This document shows, piece by piece, positions 25,830-33,912 of a stretch of 64,000 nt of DNA. Both the position numbers and the translations under genes were made by a program. Every line of letters starts with the position of its first letter. Positions within the stretch are counted from its first letter, which is position 1. The notes beneath the pieces are model-generated. The model had not been told where the DNA came from. It was given only the letters and a program-made list of their open reading frames with translations, and did not search any database. The stretch lies in contig NZ_RKHQ01000001.1 in NCBI RefSeq assembly GCF_003751805.1, positions 2,604,001 to 2,668,000 on the forward strand, written 5' to 3'. The DNA comes from Salana multivorans. GTDB lineage: Bacteria; Actinomycetota; Actinomycetes; Actinomycetales; Beutenbergiaceae.

Positions 25830-27590
25830 GTGACTACCTCTGCCCCGTCCTCCGCCCGCCCCGAACGCCTGCTGGCGACCTCCGTCCTCGTCATCGGGAC
25901 CGGGGGCGCGGGGCTGCGGGCCTCGATCGAGCTCGCCGAGCGCGGCGTCCAGGTGCTCACCGTCGGCAAGCGTCGCCGGCACGACGCGCACACGACCCTC
26001 GCCGCCGGCGGCATCAACGCCGCGCTCGGCACCATGGACCCGCAGGACAGCTGGCAGCAGCACGCGGCCGACACCCTCCGCGAGTCCTACTTCCTCGCCG
26101 ACCCCGCGATCGTCGAGGTCGTCGCGAGGAACGCCGCGCGCGGCATCGAGGACCTCGAACGCTGGGGCATGCCGTTCGCCCGCGAGGCCGACGGCCGGAT
26201 CAGCCAGCGCTTCTTCGGCGCGCACCGGTACCGGCGCACCTGCTACGCCGGCGACTACACGGGGCTGGAGATCCAGCGCACGCTGCTGCGACGCGCCCGC
26301 GAGCTCGAGGTGCCGATCGTCGACACGATCTACATCACCCGACTGCTCGCCGCCGACGGACGGATCTTCGGCGCCTACGGCTTCGACATCGTCGACGGCA
26401 CGCCGGTCGTCATCCACGCCGACGCGGTGATCCTCGCGGCCGGCGGCCACACCCGCATCTGGCGCACCACCTCCTCGCGTCGCGACGAGAACACGGGCGA
26501 CTCGTTCCGCCTCGCCGCGCTGGTCGGCGGCCGGATCCGTGACGCCGAGCTCGTGCAGTTCCACCCCTCCGGCATCCTGGAGCCGGCGGACGCCGCGGGC
26601 ACGCTCGTCTCGGAGGCCGCGCGCGGCGAGGGCGGCATCCTGCGCAACGCGCTCGGCGAGCGCTTCATGGAGCGGTACGACCCCGAGCGTCTGGAGCTGT
26701 CCACGCGGGACCGCGTCGCGCTCGCGAGCTACACCGAGATCGCCGAGGGGCGCGGCACCGAGAAGGGCGGCGTCTACCTCGACGTCTCGCACCTGCCGCG
26801 CGAGACGATCTTCGCCAGGCTTCCGCGGGTCTACCGCACGCTGATCGACCTGCAGATGCTGGACATCACCGAGCAGCCGATCGAGATCGCGCCCACCGCG
26901 CACTACTCGATGGGCGGCGTGTGGGTGCGGCCGGAGGACCACGGCACCGGGGTCGATGGGCTCTACGCGATCGGCGAGGCATCGAGCGGGCTGCACGGGG
27001 CGAACCGGCTCGGCGGGAACTCGCTCGTCGAGCTGCTCGTCTACGGCCGGATCACGGGCGCCGAGGCCGCGTCGTACGTCTCGGGGCTGACCGAGGTGAC
27101 TCGCTCGCCCGAGGCGGTCGCGCAGGCGCGGGCGGAGATGCGGCACCTGCTCTCGGGCCGAGGGACGGAGACCCCGCGCAAGCTGCAGCGAGCCCTGCGC
27201 GACGTCATGACCGAGCACGCCGGTGTCGTGCGCAGCGAGGAGGGTCTGCGTGCCGGCCTGGGCGAGCTGGCCGAGATCGAGGCGCGGGCCGCGGACCTGG
27301 GAGTCCACCCCGACATCGCGGGCTTCGACGACCTGGCTCACGCCTACGACCTCTACGGCTCGCTGCTCGCCGCGCGGGCGACGCTCGAGTGCGCGATCGA
27401 GCGCCGCGAGACGCGCGGGTGCCACAACCGCTCCGACTTCCCGGCCCAGGACGACGCGCTGCGCGGCAGCTTCGTGTGGACGCCCGACGGCGGGGTCACC
27501 TTCGAGCCCGTCGCGCAGGCGCCCGACTCCTTCCGCGGCCTCGCCGAGGCCGCGATCGACACCTCGGTCGAGGGCAGGCTCGTCGAGTAG
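25830..27590 (+). CDS. FAD-dependent oxidoreductase, L-aspartate oxidase/fumarate reductase flavoprotein family
   Basis: A 586-aa flavoprotein. The FAD-binding start VLVIGTGGAGLRASIELAERG, AAGGINAALG, the substrate-site TAHYSMGGVWV and NRLGGNSLVELLVYGR are hallmarks of the SdhA/FrdA/NadB family, and a helical C-terminal domain follows from about residue 430. No iron-sulfur or membrane subunit gene and no nadA or nadC lies beside it, so it may be a soluble oxidase or dehydrogenase rather than a respiratory subunit. GTG 25830 is chosen because TAGCGT is 7 nt upstream. Expression is likely controlled by the divergent LysR protein. Confidence 0.85.
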   Translation: MTTSAPSSARPERLLATSVLVIGTGGAGLRASIELAERGVQVLTVGKRRRHDAHTTLAAGGINAALGTMDPQDSWQQHAADTLRESYFLADPAIVEVVARNAARGIEDLERWGMPFAREADGRISQRFFGAHRYRRTCYAGDYTGLEIQRTLLRRARELEVPIVDTIYITRLLAADGRIFGAYGFDIVDGTPVVIHADAVILAAGGHTRIWRTTSSRRDENTGDSFRLAALVGGRIRDAELVQFHPSGILEPADAAGTLVSEAARGEGGILRNALGERFMERYDPERLELSTRDRVALASYTEIAEGRGTEKGGVYLDVSHLPRETIFARLPRVYRTLIDLQMLDITEQPIEIAPTAHYSMGGVWVRPEDHGTGVDGLYAIGEASSGLHGANRLGGNSLVELLVYGRITGAEAASYVSGLTEVTRSPEAVAQARAEMRHLLSGRGTETPRKLQRALRDVMTEHAGVVRSEEGLRAGLGELAEIEARAADLGVHPDIAGFDDLAHAYDLYGSLLAARATLECAIERRETRGCHNRSDFPAQDDALRGSFVWTPDGGVTFEPVAQAPDSFRGLAEAAIDTSVEGRLVE

Positions 27591-27663
27591 GACGGGCGAC
27601 GCCGACTCGTGAGCCGATGACAGGGCGGCGGGTGCCGAGCCTTCCGCCGTCGGGTCGAGAGAG

Positions 27664-27764
27664 CTAGGGCGTGTCCGCGTCGTTGGTACCGCCCGCGTCG
27701 CTGGCGCGGGCGGCGTCGAGGACGTCGAGGAAGGCCCGCACGGCGGGCGAGGCGTTGAAGTCGC
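27664..27764 (-). pseudogene. LysR-type regulator C-terminal remnant
   Basis: The last about 33 codons of this frame read DFNASPAVRAFLDVLDAARA followed by a short tail and TAG. SPAVRAFLDVL is typical of the extreme C-terminus of LysR sensor domains. Upstream the frame becomes meaningless exactly where an opposing membrane-protein fragment begins, so the rest of the gene has been lost. Confidence 0.5.
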
Positions 27765-27941
27765 TCGTGGCGGCCGTGCTCGACGCGGGTGGGGCGCTGC
27801 TCGGGCTGCTCCCGCCGCTCGTGGCGGCCGTCGTCGGCACGGTCGTGGCGGGGGAGGCGCTGACGCCGGTGCAGCTCGTCGGGTTCGCGGTGGCACTCGC
27901 GGCGATGACCGGACAGCTCGTGCCGACGCGGGGGCGGGTCG
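27762..27941 (+). pseudogene. EamA/DMT-transporter C-terminal remnant
   Basis: The frame reads ALLGLLPPLVAAVVGTVVAG then EALTPVQLVGFAVALAAMTG, the last two helices and the E-x-LTP-x-Q loop of EamA drug/metabolite transporters. No start, no earlier helices and no proper stop are present (the frame runs on into low-content sequence towards the tRNA). It abuts the LysR remnant, suggesting one deletion removed the divergent halves of a lysR-eamA pair. The rest of 27591-28121 holds nothing else I can support. Confidence 0.5.
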
Positions 27942-28121
27942 GGGGTTGCCGGTCGGGCGCTCCGTGGCGCCGTGGCCACACCAGCGCCGGATCGCCGCAA
28001 CGACCCGGTCAGACGGTGACCGCGGGCCTCGCCGCGTCCACCTCCGAGCCGGGTCGCTCCCGACACACGGTCCTGCGGTGGCCACGGTGCCGACGCGCCG
28101 GGCCGGTCACCGTCCAGCGGG

Positions 28122-28206
<85 letters not shown>

Positions 28207-28254
28207 GAGTGCCAGCCCAGCGTAGTCGGCGGAGCGTCGGGCGCGGCTGCGGCG

Positions 28255-28731
28255 TCAGGCCAGCCCGAGGTCCCGCTTCAGCTTCGCGACGTGGCCGGTC
28301 GCGCGGACGTTGTACTGCGCGAGACCGATCGTCCCGTCGGGCTCGACGACGAACGTCGAGCGGATGACGCCGACGACGAGCTTGCCGTAGAGCTTCTTCT
28401 CGCCCCACGCGCCGTAGGCCTCGAGGACCTTCTTGTCGGGGTCGGACGCGACGATGAACGGCAGCCCCTCGCGCTCGACGAACGAGTCGAGCTTCTCGAT
28501 CGTGTCCGGCGAGATGCCGACGACCGTGTAGCCGGCCCGCTCGAGCGAGGCGTAGGAGTCCTTGAAGTCGCAGGCCTGGGTGGTGCAGCCCGGCGTGCCG
28601 GCGGCGGGGTAGAAGTAGACGATGACGCCCTTGGGCGCCCGCGTGCGCAGCTCGGCGAGGCTCACCTCGTCCCCGCCTGCGGTCGGAAGGGTGAACTCGG
28701 GGGCGACGTCGCCCACCGTGAGCGTGGCCAT
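28255..28731 (-). CDS. bcp: Thioredoxin-dependent thiol peroxidase (BCP-type peroxiredoxin)
   Basis: Reduces hydrogen peroxide and organic hydroperoxides with thioredoxin in the cytoplasm. The 158-aa protein shows the peroxiredoxin core VGDVAPEFTLPTAGG, FYPAAGTPGCTTQACDF with the peroxidatic Cys and a second Cys five residues later (BCP/PrxQ type), and STFVVEPDGTI. Length is standard. It lies alone between tRNA-Leu and tRNA-His genes. Confidence 0.94.
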   Translation of the reverse strand: MATLTVGDVAPEFTLPTAGGDEVSLAELRTRAPKGVIVYFYPAAGTPGCTTQACDFKDSYASLERAGYTVVGISPDTIEKLDSFVEREGLPFIVASDPDKKVLEAYGAWGEKKLYGKLVVGVIRSTFVVEPDGTIGLAQYNVRATGHVAKLKRDLGLA

Positions 28732-28933
28732 CGGGATGCTCCTCGGTCATGGGGTCGGCGCACTGCCGTGTCGTGCGCGAGGCGCGCCGTGCGTGCCCCG
28801 GTCGATCTTGCCCTACCGGGCACGAGCGGTCACGTCGGTCTCACGAATGGGTCCGTCCGGGGCGTCCGCCGGCGGCCTCTCCGCCGCGTCCCGCCGCGGC
28901 TGCGGGGAGGCGGAGGCACGGGTCCGGATCGGC

Positions 28934-28939
28934 TATGCT
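28934..28939 (+). promoter_or_regulatory. -10 box of the tRNA-His promoter
   Basis: TATGCT lies about 55 nt before the mature tRNA 5' end, in an otherwise featureless stretch after bcp. The -35 is not clear. Confidence 0.45.
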
Positions 28940-28993
28940 AGATCGGCACTACAGCGCCGCCGCCTCCGGGAGGACGGTGCGACGTGGTGCGAT

Positions 28994-29070
28994 GGTGGGT
29001 ATAGCTCAGCTGGTAGAGCACCTGGTTGTGGTCCAGGGGGTCGCGGGTTCAAGTCCCGTTACTCACCCCA
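28994..29070 (+). tRNA. tRNA-His (anticodon GUG)
   Basis: Acceptor GTGGGTA/TACTCAC, D-arm AGCTCAGCTGGTAGAGC, anticodon loop TTGTGGT within CCTGG/CCAGG, T-arm CGGGTTCAAGTCCCG, and encoded CCA. Base 28994 is the G(-1) special to tRNA-His, facing C73. Confidence 0.97.
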
Positions 29071-29082
29071 ATAAAGTAGGCC

Positions 29083-29110
29083 CCTGACCTGGGCAAACGC
29101 CCAGGTCAGG
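29083..29110 (+). terminator. 12-bp hairpin just after tRNA-His
   Basis: CCTGACCTGGGC (29083-29094) and GCCCAGGTCAGG (29099-29110) are perfectly complementary around AAAC. It is a probable terminator for the tRNA transcript. Confidence 0.75.
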
Positions 29111-29177
29111 GTAGATGTCGGAGCCGACAGTTACGGTCCCCGGTAATACGGGATGGCACGGAACGGACTCGGACGAC

Positions 29178-29441
29178 ATGGCAAGCATCGCAACGCGCAC
29201 CCGAAGCGACGGCTCGAAGAGCTGGCGGGTCCGGTTCTCGCGATGATCCGTGATCTGAGCCTCAGCGAGGCTCGCCACACCCTCCGCACCGGTCTCCTTG
29301 GCGCTCCAAATCTGGTGCACCGACCACTACGCGACCCTTCACCCCGACCACCTCTCTCCCGACGGGCTCATTCCCGCCCGCGAGAGCGAGGACATCTTCT
29401 GGGACCTCAGCAGCCGGTACGCCGGGCCTGGACCCGCATGA
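29178..29441 (+). pseudogene. Tyrosine-integrase N-terminal relic
   Basis: ATG 29178 opens ASIATRTRSDGSKSWRVRF and stops at 29244-29246. This matches the extreme N-terminus of phage/ICE integrases (arm-binding domain, pattern MASI-x-R-x-R-x-DGS-x-W-x-VRF). After another stop, the same frame is open again to 29441 and ends HPDHLSPDGLIPARESEDIF plus a short tail, a plausible but unrecognised coding remnant. Its position 100 nt after a tRNA gene fits an integrated element. The catalytic domain is gone. Confidence 0.5.
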
Positions 29442-29603
29442 GTAAGGCATGCCCGGGCGCCTCGTAAGTACGAGGAAGTGCCAGGTAGGGCGAGGCGTCT
29501 ATCACCTGCGGTGTCCCTCGAACGAGGCGCTGCGTGTGTGATCGTGGTCCATGATGGGCGGAACCACCATCGTGCGCGACAACCGAGGAGTCCGGCAGCG
29601 AGG

Positions 29604-30812
29604 ATGAGCACAGCAAGCGAGCGGTACCGGGGGCATCCCGTGTGGGAGACGTTGAAACTAAAGAAGGAGGCGCTGGCCGCCGCAAGGTTTGACAGTGCCG
29701 AGTCGGAGCAATGGCGCAAGGACGTTGTCGAGTGGCTCACTGAAGCTGCGAAGACTCGAGAAACGAGAGTACCAGCGCTCTACCTTGGCATACTGGACCA
29801 GGTAAGTGCGGAGCTGAACGCGTTGCCGGTCACTACGAGTGAGTTCGCCGCCCACGTCGGTGTAGTTCGTATGTACAACCCTCCGAGAATCCAGGGCCTC
29901 GAGCAGGCGCTTCGGCTGCTGCCGCTGCCACCGCCGAAGGACCTCGCTGCCAGCTATATACTCCTGCTGGATCAGGAAGTGGATGCCCGTAACACTCTGC
30001 TCAGAGAGTTCCGCGAATCGATCAGAAAGACAGAGGACGCTCTGACCAAGCGTCAAGCTGAGGTGGCTCGTCTCAATGCAGAGATCGAGTCTCTTCGGAA
30101 CCAAGTGGCCAACGAGCGAGCCGCGATCGAGACTGTGCGAGCCGAAGCCGCCTCGAAGATCGCTACTGAGTGGACTGTGACTCTGGCGGAGTGGAAGGCG
30201 AAGGCCGACGAGGCATACGCTGGGCACAATGAGGAAGCCGTGGAACACGTCGCGGGCCTCGCCGCGACCGCTAAGGCGGGAAGATCGCTTGCAGAGCACG
30301 CGGCGGGATCCCTGAGCGCTGCCGACTGGATGGGGCGTGCGAAGCGTGAGCGTCGAGCAGCGCAGTGGATGCGGGCGGGGGCCGTGGGAGCCTTCCTGGT
30401 AGCCGTGGCGGTTGGGTGGTTCATCGTGTCTGAGGCAATTCGCAACGAGTTCGACTTGACGATCGGGGACGGCATCCTCCGTGCCAGTATCGCCGTCGTG
30501 GTCGGTGCGTTCGGTGGGCTACTCTTGCGCGAGTCCAGTCGACACTTCCGAGAGTCTGACACCTCGGAGGACGTCGCTCTCTCGTTGCAGGCCCTCGCCC
30601 CGTTCTACGCAGACGCTGACGACGACGTTCGAAAGGCGGCCCGGGTTCAAGTCGGTGACGCCGTTCTCGTCAAGAACGTGCTCTCGCGCTTCGCCAACCG
30701 CGACGCGGCAAAGCACGCCGCGGACGTGACGTCGCTGGACCTGTCCAAGGTGGTCGAGGAGTCAGCGAAGGCCCTCGGGAAGGCGTCCGGGGTCGAACGG
30801 TCGGGTAGCTAG
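29604..30812 (+). CDS. Orphan coiled-coil membrane protein of unknown function
   Basis: A 402-aa protein I do not recognise with confidence; its layout recalls DUF6161-like proteins. An N-terminal helical domain (1-140) is followed by a coiled coil (about 140-215, rich in E/R/A/L) and a linker. Two close hydrophobic segments come next (AGAVGAFLVAVAVGWFIV and ASIAVVVGAFGGLLL), then a basic LLRESSRHF and a helical cytoplasmic tail. GC content and codon use are clearly lower than the surroundings (codons such as AGA, ATA, TTG, TCA appear), indicating recent transfer. It lies between the integrase relic at tRNA-His and an unrelated lipoprotein gene. Start ATG 29604 has an AGGAG at long spacing. 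Confidence 0.7.
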   Translation: MSTASERYRGHPVWETLKLKKEALAAARFDSAESEQWRKDVVEWLTEAAKTRETRVPALYLGILDQVSAELNALPVTTSEFAAHVGVVRMYNPPRIQGLEQALRLLPLPPPKDLAASYILLLDQEVDARNTLLREFRESIRKTEDALTKRQAEVARLNAEIESLRNQVANERAAIETVRAEAASKIATEWTVTLAEWKAKADEAYAGHNEEAVEHVAGLAATAKAGRSLAEHAAGSLSAADWMGRAKRERRAAQWMRAGAVGAFLVAVAVGWFIVSEAIRNEFDLTIGDGILRASIAVVVGAFGGLLLRESSRHFRESDTSEDVALSLQALAPFYADADDDVRKAARVQVGDAVLVKNVLSRFANRDAAKHAADVTSLDLSKVVEESAKALGKASGVERSGS

Positions 30813-31021
30813 TCAGCCCAGGATGCGCAGCCGCGGTCCATCTTGCAGCGTGGCGTGCGTCCCCACGTCGCATGAGTAATGGGTTCGGGTTCCGCCGCTT
30901 GCTGGAGACTCTGTCCGTGGTGACGCGGCCCCGGATCGGCCTCTTTTCCCCGCCGTACTCGCCCTTTGTCTTGCCGGCGTGGCAGGAGGGCCGTCGCCGC
31001 CCCCGGATGCGCGGGCCGGGT

Positions 31022-32287
31022 TCAGCCGTCCTGGGCCTCCAGCAGCGCGGCGATCTCGGTGTAGCCGCGCTCGCGTGCGTGCTCCAGGGCCGTGACGCCG
31101 TCGCGGTCGGCGATCGACGGGTCGGCACCCGCGTCGAGCAGGATCCGGACGATCTCCTGGTGGTCCGGCCCGCCGTCGCCGAGGATGACGGCCTCCAGCA
31201 GCGCGGTCCAGCCCAGGTCGTTGACGTGGTCCACATCGATCCCGGTCGCCACGACGCGTCGCACGTAGTCGACGTGGCCGCGCTCGCTGGCGGGGATCAC
31301 CGCGATGCCGCCGAAGCGGTTGCGGATCGACATGTCGGGGTCGGCCGGGAGCAGCGTCTCCAGCATCTCCACGCTGCCGGTGACGCCGGTGACGAGCCAC
31401 GGGGTGTCGTGCCGATCGTCCAGCGCGTCGGGCGACGCGCCCATCGCGACGAGCAGCCGCGCCGTCGCGACGTGATCCTCAGCGGCCGCGAGCAGCAGGG
31501 CGGTGCGGCCCTGCGCGTCGCGCGCCTCCGGGTCCGCACCAGCCCGCAGTGCGAGTGCCACGCCGTCGGCGTCGCCGCTCGCCGCCGCGGCGAGGAGCTC
31601 GGCGTCCGGTCGCGCGATCTCGCCGGCGTCGGCCGCGCGTAGCAGGACTCGCTCCAGCCCGTCGTAGCCCCGCTCGCCGGCCATCTGGAGCGGGGTGAGC
31701 CGCTCGCTCCCCGACGGCCGGTCGAGCTCCACCCCACCCGCGATGAGGACGCGCAGGGTCGCGGCGTAGTCGTCCGTGTCCTGGCCGAGCCAGACCGCCT
31801 CGTGGATCGCCTGGTAGCCGATGCGGTTCACGTGGTCGCGATCGATGTCCGCGCGGAGCAGCTCGCCGACGACGAGGTCGTGGCCCCGCTCGGCCGCGCG
31901 GATCAGTCCGGTGCCGTTCCAGCTGTCCCTGTCGTCGACCTGGGCGCCGTTCGCCAGCGTGAGCCGGAGCAGCTCGAGGTACCCCTCGCTCGTGGCGATC
32001 AGGTAGGCGGACTGCTGCGTCGAGTCCGTGGCGTTGACGTCGGCTCCCAGCTCGACGAGCTCGCGGGCGCGCGGGACGTCGTTCGCCCAGGCGGCCTCGC
32101 GCAGCCGCTGGTCGAGCAGGTCCTGCGTCGCGGCGGCCTCGGCGCTGGGGCCGGACTCGTGGGGTGCTGGCATGACGCTCCTCGGGGCGCTGGGAGACGG
32201 TGAGTCGTCCGGTCCACCCACGCACGAGGCGAGACTCGACGCCGCGGCGACGGCGACGAGGGCGACGAGCATGCGGGGGCGCTTCAC
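31022..32287 (-). CDS. Ankyrin-repeat lipoprotein
   Basis: A 421-aa exported lipoprotein: GTG 32287 starts a short signal peptide with lipobox SLASC (Cys22), then a Ser/Pro spacer and about nine ankyrin repeats from residue 60 to the end (for example ELVELGADVNATD, LRAGADPEARDAQGRTALLLAA, LLDAGADPSIADRDGVTALEHA). Ankyrin repeats bind proteins; no enzymatic domain is seen. The start is supported by GGAG 6 nt upstream; a TTG at 32320 would add 11 residues but lies inside a palindrome. Confidence 0.85.
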   Translation of the reverse strand: MKRPRMLVALVAVAAASSLASCVGGPDDSPSPSAPRSVMPAPHESGPSAEAAATQDLLDQRLREAAWANDVPRARELVELGADVNATDSTQQSAYLIATSEGYLELLRLTLANGAQVDDRDSWNGTGLIRAAERGHDLVVGELLRADIDRDHVNRIGYQAIHEAVWLGQDTDDYAATLRVLIAGGVELDRPSGSERLTPLQMAGERGYDGLERVLLRAADAGEIARPDAELLAAAASGDADGVALALRAGADPEARDAQGRTALLLAAAEDHVATARLLVAMGASPDALDDRHDTPWLVTGVTGSVEMLETLLPADPDMSIRNRFGGIAVIPASERGHVDYVRRVVATGIDVDHVNDLGWTALLEAVILGDGGPDHQEIVRILLDAGADPSIADRDGVTALEHARERGYTEIAALLEAQDG

Positions 32288-32308
32288 GGCTGGCTCCGTT
32301 CCGACGGT

Positions 32309-32320
32309 TTGGTATACCAA
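32309..32320. promoter_or_regulatory. Perfect 12-bp palindrome upstream of the ankyrin lipoprotein
   Basis: TTGGTATACCAA is self-complementary, lies 22 nt upstream of the start and directly beside a minus-strand TATGGT (32321-32326). It is an operator candidate; the regulator is unknown. Confidence 0.5.
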
Positions 32321-32326
32321 CCATAG

Positions 32327-32650
32327 TCGCGCGGGTCGGAGCCGCTCCCGCCTCGGTCGGTCGCCGGGGCTCGATGGCGGCTCGACGGCGGCTCGACAGG
32401 GCGGACGAGGAGAGGCGGACCGGCCGCCCTCGCCGCGTCGGGCTCGCGAGGGCGAGCGCGGGCGGGGCCGTCACCCTCACGGACACGTGGGCGCGCTACG
32501 GCGACTGGTCCGCGCCGTGAGCGCCGGCCGGTCGTCGTCGGTGCGGCACGGCGCGTTCGACACGTCCGGCCGGGCTCGCGGAGCAGGTTGGACGTGAGCG
32601 GCGGGTCGTGCACGGGCTGAGCGTCTCGACCCGCACGACGGGGTCGTCCG
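32327..32650. other. Intergenic, no convincing gene
   Basis: About 320 nt of GC-rich sequence between the ankyrin lipoprotein promoter and the end of the SRPBCC gene. Open frames exist on both strands but have arginine-rich, unconserved composition. I see no RNA gene or clear hairpin. Confidence 0.5.
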
Positions 32651-33160
32651 CTACCGGTTCCCGGTCGCCGATGGCCCTCGTCCCCCGGTGCGGGACCCGG
32701 ACCGAGGCCCCTCGACGAGGCGGGCGAGGTTGTCGAGGGCCATCCGGGTGCCGGCCTCGTTGTCTGCCGCGGGGATGACGTCGGGGATGCCCTCGTGCCG
32801 GATCGTGACGTCCGTCCCGCCGTCCGCGTCGGTGAGGGTCGTCGTCATGGTCATCGTGCCCCGGAGGCTCGCGTCGTCGGACTCGAACTCCGCGGTCTCG
32901 ACCACCATCTTGTCGGGCACGAGCCTGACGAAGGTCCCGTGGTAGGTGTCGGTCCCGGCGTCCGTCTTGCCGGCGCCGTCCGCCGCGTCGTAGCTGAGCG
33001 AGATGCGGAACCGGCCACCCTCGCGGGCGTCGAGCTCGTGCACCCGTCCGGTCATGCCGTCCGGGACCCGCCAGGTCGCGATCGCGACCGGATCGATCAG
33101 CGCCCGGTAGACCGCGGTGCGTGGTGCCCGCAGGTGCCGGGTGACGGTCGTGGCGTACAT
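32651..33160 (-). CDS. SRPBCC (AHSA1-like) domain protein
   Basis: A 169-aa START/Bet v1-fold protein. The N-terminus RHLRAPRTAVYRALIDPVAIATWRVP and the middle DTYHGTFVRLVPDKMVVETAEFES are typical of activator-of-Hsp90-like ligand-binding proteins. The ligand is unknown. A poorly conserved tail of about 20 residues follows the fold. It lies 10 nt downstream of the oligoribonuclease gene on the same strand. Confidence 0.85.
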   Translation of the reverse strand: MYATTVTRHLRAPRTAVYRALIDPVAIATWRVPDGMTGRVHELDAREGGRFRISLSYDAADGAGKTDAGTDTYHGTFVRLVPDKMVVETAEFESDDASLRGTMTMTTTLTDADGGTDVTIRHEGIPDVIPAADNEAGTRMALDNLARLVEGPRSGSRTGGRGPSATGNR

Positions 33161-33170
33161 CGGCGTGCGG

Positions 33171-33839
33171 TCAGCTCTCCTCGACCGCCACCACCTCGGC
33201 GCTCCCGACGACGGCCGACGTCGGCGCCGCGGCGACGAGGGCCGCCTTCTTGCGCAGGTCGAGCGTGGTCGGCCCGTCACCGTCGGGGAAGAGGGCGGCG
33301 CGGTAGTAGCGCAGCTCGTCGATCGACTCCGCGATGTCGGCGAGCGCCCGGTGGCCCCCGTTCTTGCGCGGCGAGGCGAAGTAGGCGCGCGGGTACCAGC
33401 GGCGCGCGAGCTCCTTGATCGACGACACGTCGATGACCCGGTAGTGCAGGTGCGCGATGAGCTCGGGCATCTCGCGCTCGAGGAAGACCTTGTCGGTCCC
33501 GATCGAGTTGCCGGCGAGCGGCGCCTTGCGCGCCTCGGGCACGTACTGCTTGACGTAGGTCATGACGCGCTCGCGCGCCTCCTCCATCGAGATGCCGTCG
33601 GCCAGCTCGTCGATGAGGCCGGACGTCGTGTGCATCTCCCGGACGACGTCGTTCATCCGCTCGACCACACCGGGCGGGGGAGCGATGACGAGGTCGATCC
33701 CGTCGCCGAGCGGCGTGAGGTCGGAGTCGGTCACGATGACCGCGACCTCGACGAGCGCGTCGTTCTTCGAGTCCAGGCCCGTCATCTCGCAGTCGATCCA
33801 GACGATGGGGTCGACGTCGGTCGCGTGGTGCGTTGTCAC
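33171..33839 (-). CDS. orn: Oligoribonuclease
   Basis: DEDDh 3'-5' exonuclease that degrades di- to penta-nucleotides, including pGpG. The 222-aa protein has Exo I VWIDCEMTGLD, Exo II GNSIGTDKVFLEREMPEL, and Exo III with the catalytic His in HRALADIAESIDEL. A C-terminal extension of about 25 residues is longer than in E. coli Orn. GTG 33839 is 6 nt after TAGGGT (33846-33851), a leaderless arrangement. Confidence 0.95.
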   Translation of the reverse strand: MTTHHATDVDPIVWIDCEMTGLDSKNDALVEVAVIVTDSDLTPLGDGIDLVIAPPPGVVERMNDVVREMHTTSGLIDELADGISMEEARERVMTYVKQYVPEARKAPLAGNSIGTDKVFLEREMPELIAHLHYRVIDVSSIKELARRWYPRAYFASPRKNGGHRALADIAESIDELRYYRAALFPDGDGPTTLDLRKKAALVAAAPTSAVVGSAEVVAVEES

Positions 33840-33912
33840 CCCGCCACCCTAGTCAGGCCGTCGGACGGGCGCGTCCGGCCCGGGTCGCCGACGGCCGCGG
33901 GCGCCGACCGGC

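Noticed and set aside
30641-30652. CGGGTTCAAGTC inside the islet gene repeats 12 bases of the tRNA-His T-arm (a possible attR).
   Set aside because: It lies in frame within the coding sequence, the match does not extend to the tRNA 3' end, and the T-loop sequence is common. An attachment repeat should include the last bases of the tRNA.
30814-31018. Minus-strand frame ending GGTRTHYSCDVGTHATLQDG after the islet gene.
   Set aside because: No start site, no recognisable family and biased composition upstream; I treat the stretch as non-coding islet border.
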